Both the position numbers and the translations under genes were made by a program. From NCBI GenBank assembly GCA_004556005.1, contig SFJA01000071.1:1-8336 (forward strand): a stretch of DNA of 8,336 bases, in the 5' to 3' direction. The notes under the pieces are model-generated. The model was given only the letters and a program-made list of their open reading frames with translations, did no database searches and was not told the origin of the DNA. Below are positions 6,802-8,336 of this stretch, in pieces (positions within the stretch are counted from its first letter, which is position 1; each line of letters begins with the position of its first letter). The DNA is from Bacteroidales bacterium. GTDB taxonomy: Bacteria; Bacteroidota; Bacteroidia; Bacteroidales; UBA932.

Positions 6802-8288
6802 ATGGACAATTTTAGCAAAGACGGACGTAAACTTAGACCAAGGAAAAACGCCGGCGGCAGCGCAGTTTCGCGTGCCGAAAAAGTTGACATTCAAGCAGAA
6901 AGATTTGACTCGGGAGAGAGGCGCAGCTATGGTGCGGGCCGCTCTTACGGGCAGGGCCGCAGTTATGGCGAGAACCGTGGTTATGGCGAAGGCCGTGGTC
7001 AGGGTCGCAGCTACGGCGAAGGTCGCAGTTATGGCGAGGGCAGGCAGGGTGCCGGCCGCTCTTACGGCGAGAACCGGGGCCGTTCATACGGTCAGGGCCG
7101 TAGCACGGGCGAAGGTCGCAGCTACGGCGAAGGTCGCAGCTACGGCGAAGGTCGTGCCCAGGGCGAACGCCGCAGCTATGGCGAAGGCAGGCAGGGTGCC
7201 GGCCGCTCTTATGGTGAAAACCGCGGTCGCTCCTACGGACAGGGACGTGGTACGGGCGAAGGCCGCAGCTTCGGTGAAGGTCGCAGCTTCGGTGAAGGTC
7301 GCAGCTTCGGTGAAGGCAGACAGGGCGCAGGCCGTCCATACGACGACAGGAAGCAGGGTGCAGCTCATTCAGACCGCAAAAGGGAGGGTCGCAGGCCGGC
7401 AGCCGGAGGAAACAGGGCCGCAGCCGGTCGCGGGAAGAAATTCCAGAAGCCAAATCCGTATATGTTCAATAAAAATTCAGATGCGGGCATAAACAGGATG
7501 ATCAGCCGCCGTCCTATCGTTGAAGAGAACAATTATTCTGACGCAGACAGCGTTCCTACAATAATCAAGGACGAAATCCGTCTCAACAAGTTCATCGCCA
7601 ACTCAGGCATCTGCTCTCGCAGGGAGGCTGACACGCTTATCGCTGCGGGCGTGGTTACGGTAAACGGCCAGGTCGTTACCGAACTTGGAACAAAGGTCAA
7701 CGTCCACGATGATGACATCAGGTTCAACGGAGAGCGTCTCAAGGGAGAAGAGAAGGTTTACATCGTGATGAACAAGCCGGTGGGCTATGTTACGACGGCA
7801 AGCGACCCGCACGCCGGAAAAACGGTGATTGACCTTGTGCAGAATTGTCCTGCAAGGGTTTACCCAGTCGGAAGGCTTGACAAAAATACCACAGGTGTGC
7901 TTATGCTCACCAACGACGGAGAGATTGCGGAAAGACTCACCCACCCTTCATACGACAAGAAGAAGATTTATCAGGTGATTCTGGATCACGAACTTAGCCA
8001 GGAGGATTACGACAAGATTCTCAGCGGCATCACTCTCAGCGACGGCGACGTGAACGCAGACTCGCTCGAGTATATCGACGAGTCCGACAAGCGCAAGCTC
8101 GGGGCATAGAGATCCATTCAGGAAAGAACCGTATCGTCCGCCGTATCTTCGAGTCCCTCGGATACTCGGTCAAGGCGCTCGACAGAGTTTACTTCGCTGG
8201 TCTGACCAAGCAGAGCCTAAAGAAGGGCGAGTGGAGGTATCTCTCTGAGAATGAGGTTAATATCTTAAAAATGGGAGCATACGTTTAA
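6802..8288 (+). CDS. rluB: RsuA/RluB-family 23S rRNA pseudouridine synthase with SYGEGR-repeat arm; frameshifted
   Basis: Predicted 16S/23S rRNA pseudouridine synthase of the RsuA/RluB/RluE/RluF family; RluB converts U2605 of 23S rRNA in E. coli. Residues 1-41 are basic. Residues 42-178 are Gly/Arg/Ser/Tyr hexapeptide repeats, and 179-220 form another basic linker. An S4 RNA-binding domain spans about 259-315 (RLNKFIANSGICSRREAD and VVTVNGQVV). The synthase domain starts with YIVMNKPVGYVTT, and the catalytic motif is PVGRLDKNTTG (D360). The frame 0 reading ends at TAG 8107-8109 after 435 codons. The conserved C-terminus (IEIHSGKNRIVRRIFESLGY, then LDRVYFAGLT) continues in the -1 frame to TAA at 8286-8288. 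One extra base, or two fewer, in the G4 run at 8101-8104 restores the gene. ATG 6802 is preferred over a TTG at 6772. The restored stop overlaps era as TAATG. Real mutation or assembly error cannot be told apart here. Confidence 0.88.
6925..7335 (+). repeat. 18-bp minisatellite encoding SYGEGR-type hexapeptides in the rluB N-terminal arm
   Basis: About 137 codons built from hexapeptide units such as SYGEGR, SYGQGR, SYGENR, STGEGR and SFGEGR, interrupted by QGAGR and GR spacers. At DNA level the unit is 18 bp (for example AGCTACGGCGAAGGTCGC) with mostly synonymous variation. A larger block starting QGAGRSYGENRGRSYGQGR recurs at an offset of 147 bp (7045 and 7192). The QGAGR spacer appears a third time 129 bp further on (7321), the second block being one hexamer shorter. 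Three SFGEGR units at 7264-7316 are identical at DNA level, a sign of recent expansion. All units are multiples of three, so copy-number change keeps the frame. Confidence 0.95.
8098..8109 (+). other. Frameshift site in rluB (CTC GGG GCA TAG)
   Basis: The upstream frame reads K-L-G-A-stop here. The family-typical continuation G-I-E-I-H-S-G-K-N-R starts at GGC 8103-8105 in the -1 frame. The G4 run at 8101-8104 would need one more G, or two fewer, to join the frames. No X-XXY-YYZ slippery heptamer is present, so programmed -1 frameshifting is unlikely. Confidence 0.85.
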
Positions 8289-8336
8289 TGGCGCACCATT
8301 CCGGATTCGTTAATATCATCGGCAATCCGAACGTCG
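8288..8336 (+). CDS. era: GTPase Era (N-terminal 16 codons only)
   Basis: Partial gene; it runs off the right edge. The visible start MAHHSGFVNIIGNPNV matches the Bacteroidetes Era opening, where GFVNI-x-GNPNV leads into the G1/P-loop GKST just beyond the window. Era is an essential KH-domain GTPase that binds the 3' end of 16S rRNA during 30S subunit assembly. The ATG overlaps the restored rluB stop as TAATG, with GGGAG at 8273-8277 about ten bases upstream, so it is probably translated from the same transcript. Der is an alternative GTPase, but its usual N-terminus differs and lacks the short FVNI lead-in. The frameshift in rluB could affect coupling to era, since in frame 0 ribosomes stop about 180 bases before this start. 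Confidence 0.85.
   Translation, partial: MAHHSGFVNIIGNPNV

Noticed and set aside
6833..7492. Long open frames on both strands over the rluB repeat region (Ala/Val/Lys-rich on plus, Arg/Cys/His-rich on minus)
   Set aside because: An 18-bp repeat with no stop in any frame keeps all frames open; these are artefacts of the minisatellite.
8098..8109. Programmed ribosomal frameshift in rluB
   Set aside because: No slippery X-XXY-YYZ heptamer: a one-base backward slip would move GGG-decoding tRNA onto CGG. This family is not known to use frameshifting.

Overview
The window comes from a member of the Bacteroidota, most likely Bacteroidales with fairly GC-rich coding DNA. Three things point there. 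The minus strand carries a moxR-DUF58-bat (Bacteroides aerotolerance) operon in Bacteroidetes order. Intergenic regions carry the Bacteroidetes -7 promoter element TAnnTTTG. The plus strand carries an exbB-exbD-tonB set of Bacteroidetes type, and most genes lack a strong Shine-Dalgarno sequence. Genus cannot be resolved by reading alone.

Minus strand, 1-3977 (transcribed right to left): moxR (AAA+ ATPase), a DUF58 protein with a vWA-like fold, a signal-peptide plus single-TM protein of BatD/DUF4381-like type, batA (vWA, membrane), and the first 43 codons of batB. Gaps are 4 bases, an ATGA overlap, 2 bases and a TAATG overlap, so this reads as one translationally coupled operon. By analogy with MoxR-vWA systems, the ATPase is expected to act as a chaperone-like remodeler with vWA partners at the inner membrane and periplasm. 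The physiological role of the Bat proteins is not settled.

Divergent region, 3978-4052: a 75-bp spacer with TAnnTTTG elements on both strands. One serves moxR. The other lies 4 bases before the truA start codon, which suggests a leaderless truA mRNA.

Plus strand, 4053-8336: truA (tRNA pseudouridine synthase), then a second promoter whose -33 element sits inside the end of truA, then exbB-exbD-tonB (proton-motive-force transducing complex for outer-membrane uptake), then a RsuA/RluB-family 23S rRNA pseudouridine synthase, and the first codons of era (GTPase of 30S assembly). ExbD/TonB and rluB/era are joined by TAATG overlaps.

Two things stand out. The rluB-like gene has a long N-terminal low-complexity arm of SYGEGR-type hexapeptides encoded by an 18-bp minisatellite with higher-order duplication. 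The same gene is broken by a frameshift in a G4 run at 8101-8104: its conserved C-terminal 61 codons continue in another frame and run into era. I see no RNA genes, CRISPR array, insertion sequence or clear intrinsic terminator. Apart from those two features, this is a conserved housekeeping region, and I found no convincing undescribed multi-gene system.
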